6,101 bases of DNA, taken from positions 2,098-8,198 of the forward strand of contig KL571389.1 of NCBI GenBank assembly GCA_000715855.1, given 5' to 3'. Below, piece by piece: positions 5,454 through 6,101 of this stretch. Every line of letters starts with the position of its first letter. Position 1 is the first letter of the stretch. A model generated the notes under the pieces. The model ran no database searches, was not told the origin of the DNA, and saw nothing but the letters and a program-made list of their open reading frames with translations. Source of the DNA: Actinoplanes liguriensis (GTDB lineage: Bacteria; Actinomycetota; Actinomycetes; Mycobacteriales; Micromonosporaceae). The position numbers and the translations under genes are program-made.

Positions 5454-6101
5454 CATCGCCGTGTGCTCTCGCTCGCACCGATCACCAGGCCCGCGTCCGC
5501 GGCGGCCCGGGTCGCGCGGGCGAGTGCTTCACGCTGGGTGATCCCCAGGACGCGGGCCAGGGCGGCCACCTCCTCGAACTCCGGCATCACCTGGACGATG
5601 CGACCGGCGGTGTGACCGATCTTGATCGCTACGGGGTGGCCGTCGACGTCGACATGGACGAACGTGCGGGGGAGGGGGGTCTTGGAGCGCCGCGACGACC
5701 GTACGCCCAGGGTGCTCGTCTCCTGGAAGATCCGGTCCCGGAGGGTGTTCGCCACGGCGGGGGCGCACAGGACGGTCAGGGTGTTCGCCGGTCGGCCCTT
5801 CTTCATCAGGATCGGCACCAGCCAGGCGTCGTCCGCGCCCGCCGCCAGCAGGGCGCTGATCACTCCCGGCCACAGGCGTGGGTCGAGGTCGTCCACGTTG
5901 GCCTCCAGGACCACCGCCTCCCGCTCCTCGCCGCCGGAGTCCCCCAGCAGGACGCGGACGACGTTGGGGCGGTGCGGGGTGTCGCGGGTGCCCGCGCCCA
6001 CGCCGACCGTGGACAGCGCCAGCGACGGCAGGTTCTCGCAGGTGGCGGCCAGGGTGCGCAGGAGCGCCATGCCGGTCGGCGTGGCCAGCTCGCCGCTGCC
6101 G
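5450..6101 (-). CDS. larC: Nickel-pincer cofactor biosynthesis protein LarC, C-terminal part, cut by right edge
   Basis: LarC is the CTP-dependent nickel insertase (cyclometallase) that completes the nickel-pincer nucleotide cofactor used by lactate racemase LarA and its relatives. The 216 visible residues end at TGA 5452-5450. Recognisable blocks, numbered from the edge, are GELATPTG (3-10), TVGVGAGTRD (31-40), LEANVDDLDP (65-74), MKKGRPA (99-105), ETSTLGVR (127-134) and VMPEFEEV (171-178). An internal ATG at 6070 is not the start, because the conserved GELATPTG lies upstream of it in frame and the frame stays open to the edge. About half of a typical 400-residue LarC is present. The LarC1-like and LarC2-like parts are continuous here, unlike Lactiplantibacillus plantarum, where programmed frameshifting joins them. 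larB, larE and larA would be expected outside the window, if they are linked. Confidence 0.92.
   Translation of the reverse strand, partial: GSGELATPTGMALLRTLAATCENLPSLALSTVGVGAGTRDTPHRPNVVRVLLGDSGGEEREAVVLEANVDDLDPRLWPGVISALLAAGADDAWLVPILMKKGRPANTLTVLCAPAVANTLRDRIFQETSTLGVRSSRRSKTPLPRTFVHVDVDGHPVAIKIGHTAGRIVQVMPEFEEVAALARVLGITQREALARATRAAADAGLVIGASESTRRC

Noticed and set aside
4567..5541. A 324-codon open frame on the plus strand across the patatin gene
   Set aside because: It is antisense to an intact patatin with all catalytic motifs and also runs into larC. Its composition is typical of a shadow frame.
5450..6070. LarC fragment starting at the internal ATG 6070 as a separate LarC2 gene
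   Set aside because: The conserved GELATPTG block lies immediately upstream in the same open frame, so the ATG is internal to a longer LarC.

Overview
The window looks like a short contig from a high-GC Actinomycetota chromosome. Codon third positions are overwhelmingly G or C, genes are packed with overlaps or gaps under 100 bases, and GTG or TTG starts are plausible. A Micromonosporales-like host is my guess, but the sequence does not fix the genus. The first 15 bases match the 3' part of the Tn5 mosaic end used in Nextera libraries, so native sequence begins at about position 16.

Layout. (i) On the minus strand, 1730 to the left edge is a methionine-biosynthesis pair. metX (homoserine O-acyltransferase) is followed by metY (O-acetylhomoserine sulfhydrylase), which starts inside the metX stop codon (ATGA overlap) and is cut by the left edge. 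(ii) A 90-base divergent promoter region (1731-1820) separates this operon from a plus-strand group: a single-cysteine OsmC-family protein (1821-2369), then after one base an FAD/NAD(P)-dependent oxidoreductase starting with TTG (2371-3597), then 72 bases later an alpha/beta hydrolase of the HGG/GDSAGG lipase type (3670-4518). (iii) The hydrolase overlaps tail-to-tail by 21 bases with a minus-strand patatin-like phospholipase (5415-4498). Upstream of that, on the same strand, is the C-terminal part of larC (nickel-pincer cofactor synthesis), cut by the right edge.

How the genes may work together. MetX activates homoserine and MetY replaces the acyl group with sulfide to give homocysteine, so the left operon is direct sulfhydrylation. 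The OsmC protein and flavoprotein are almost certainly translated from one message and sit back-to-back with this sulfur operon, which makes a thiol or sulfur redox role attractive but unproven. The hydrolase, patatin and LarC genes have no obvious pathway link to the rest.

The most interesting points are: the library adapter at the left end, a 21-bp repeat expansion that appears to have extended the MetY N-terminus into metX, a MetX that does not look like the usual actinobacterial type, a lone TTA codon within rare-codon patches in the flavoprotein, and a probable leaderless patatin mRNA. I see no RNA genes, CRISPR array, insertion sequence or clear new defence system. No gap between genes exceeds 300 bases.
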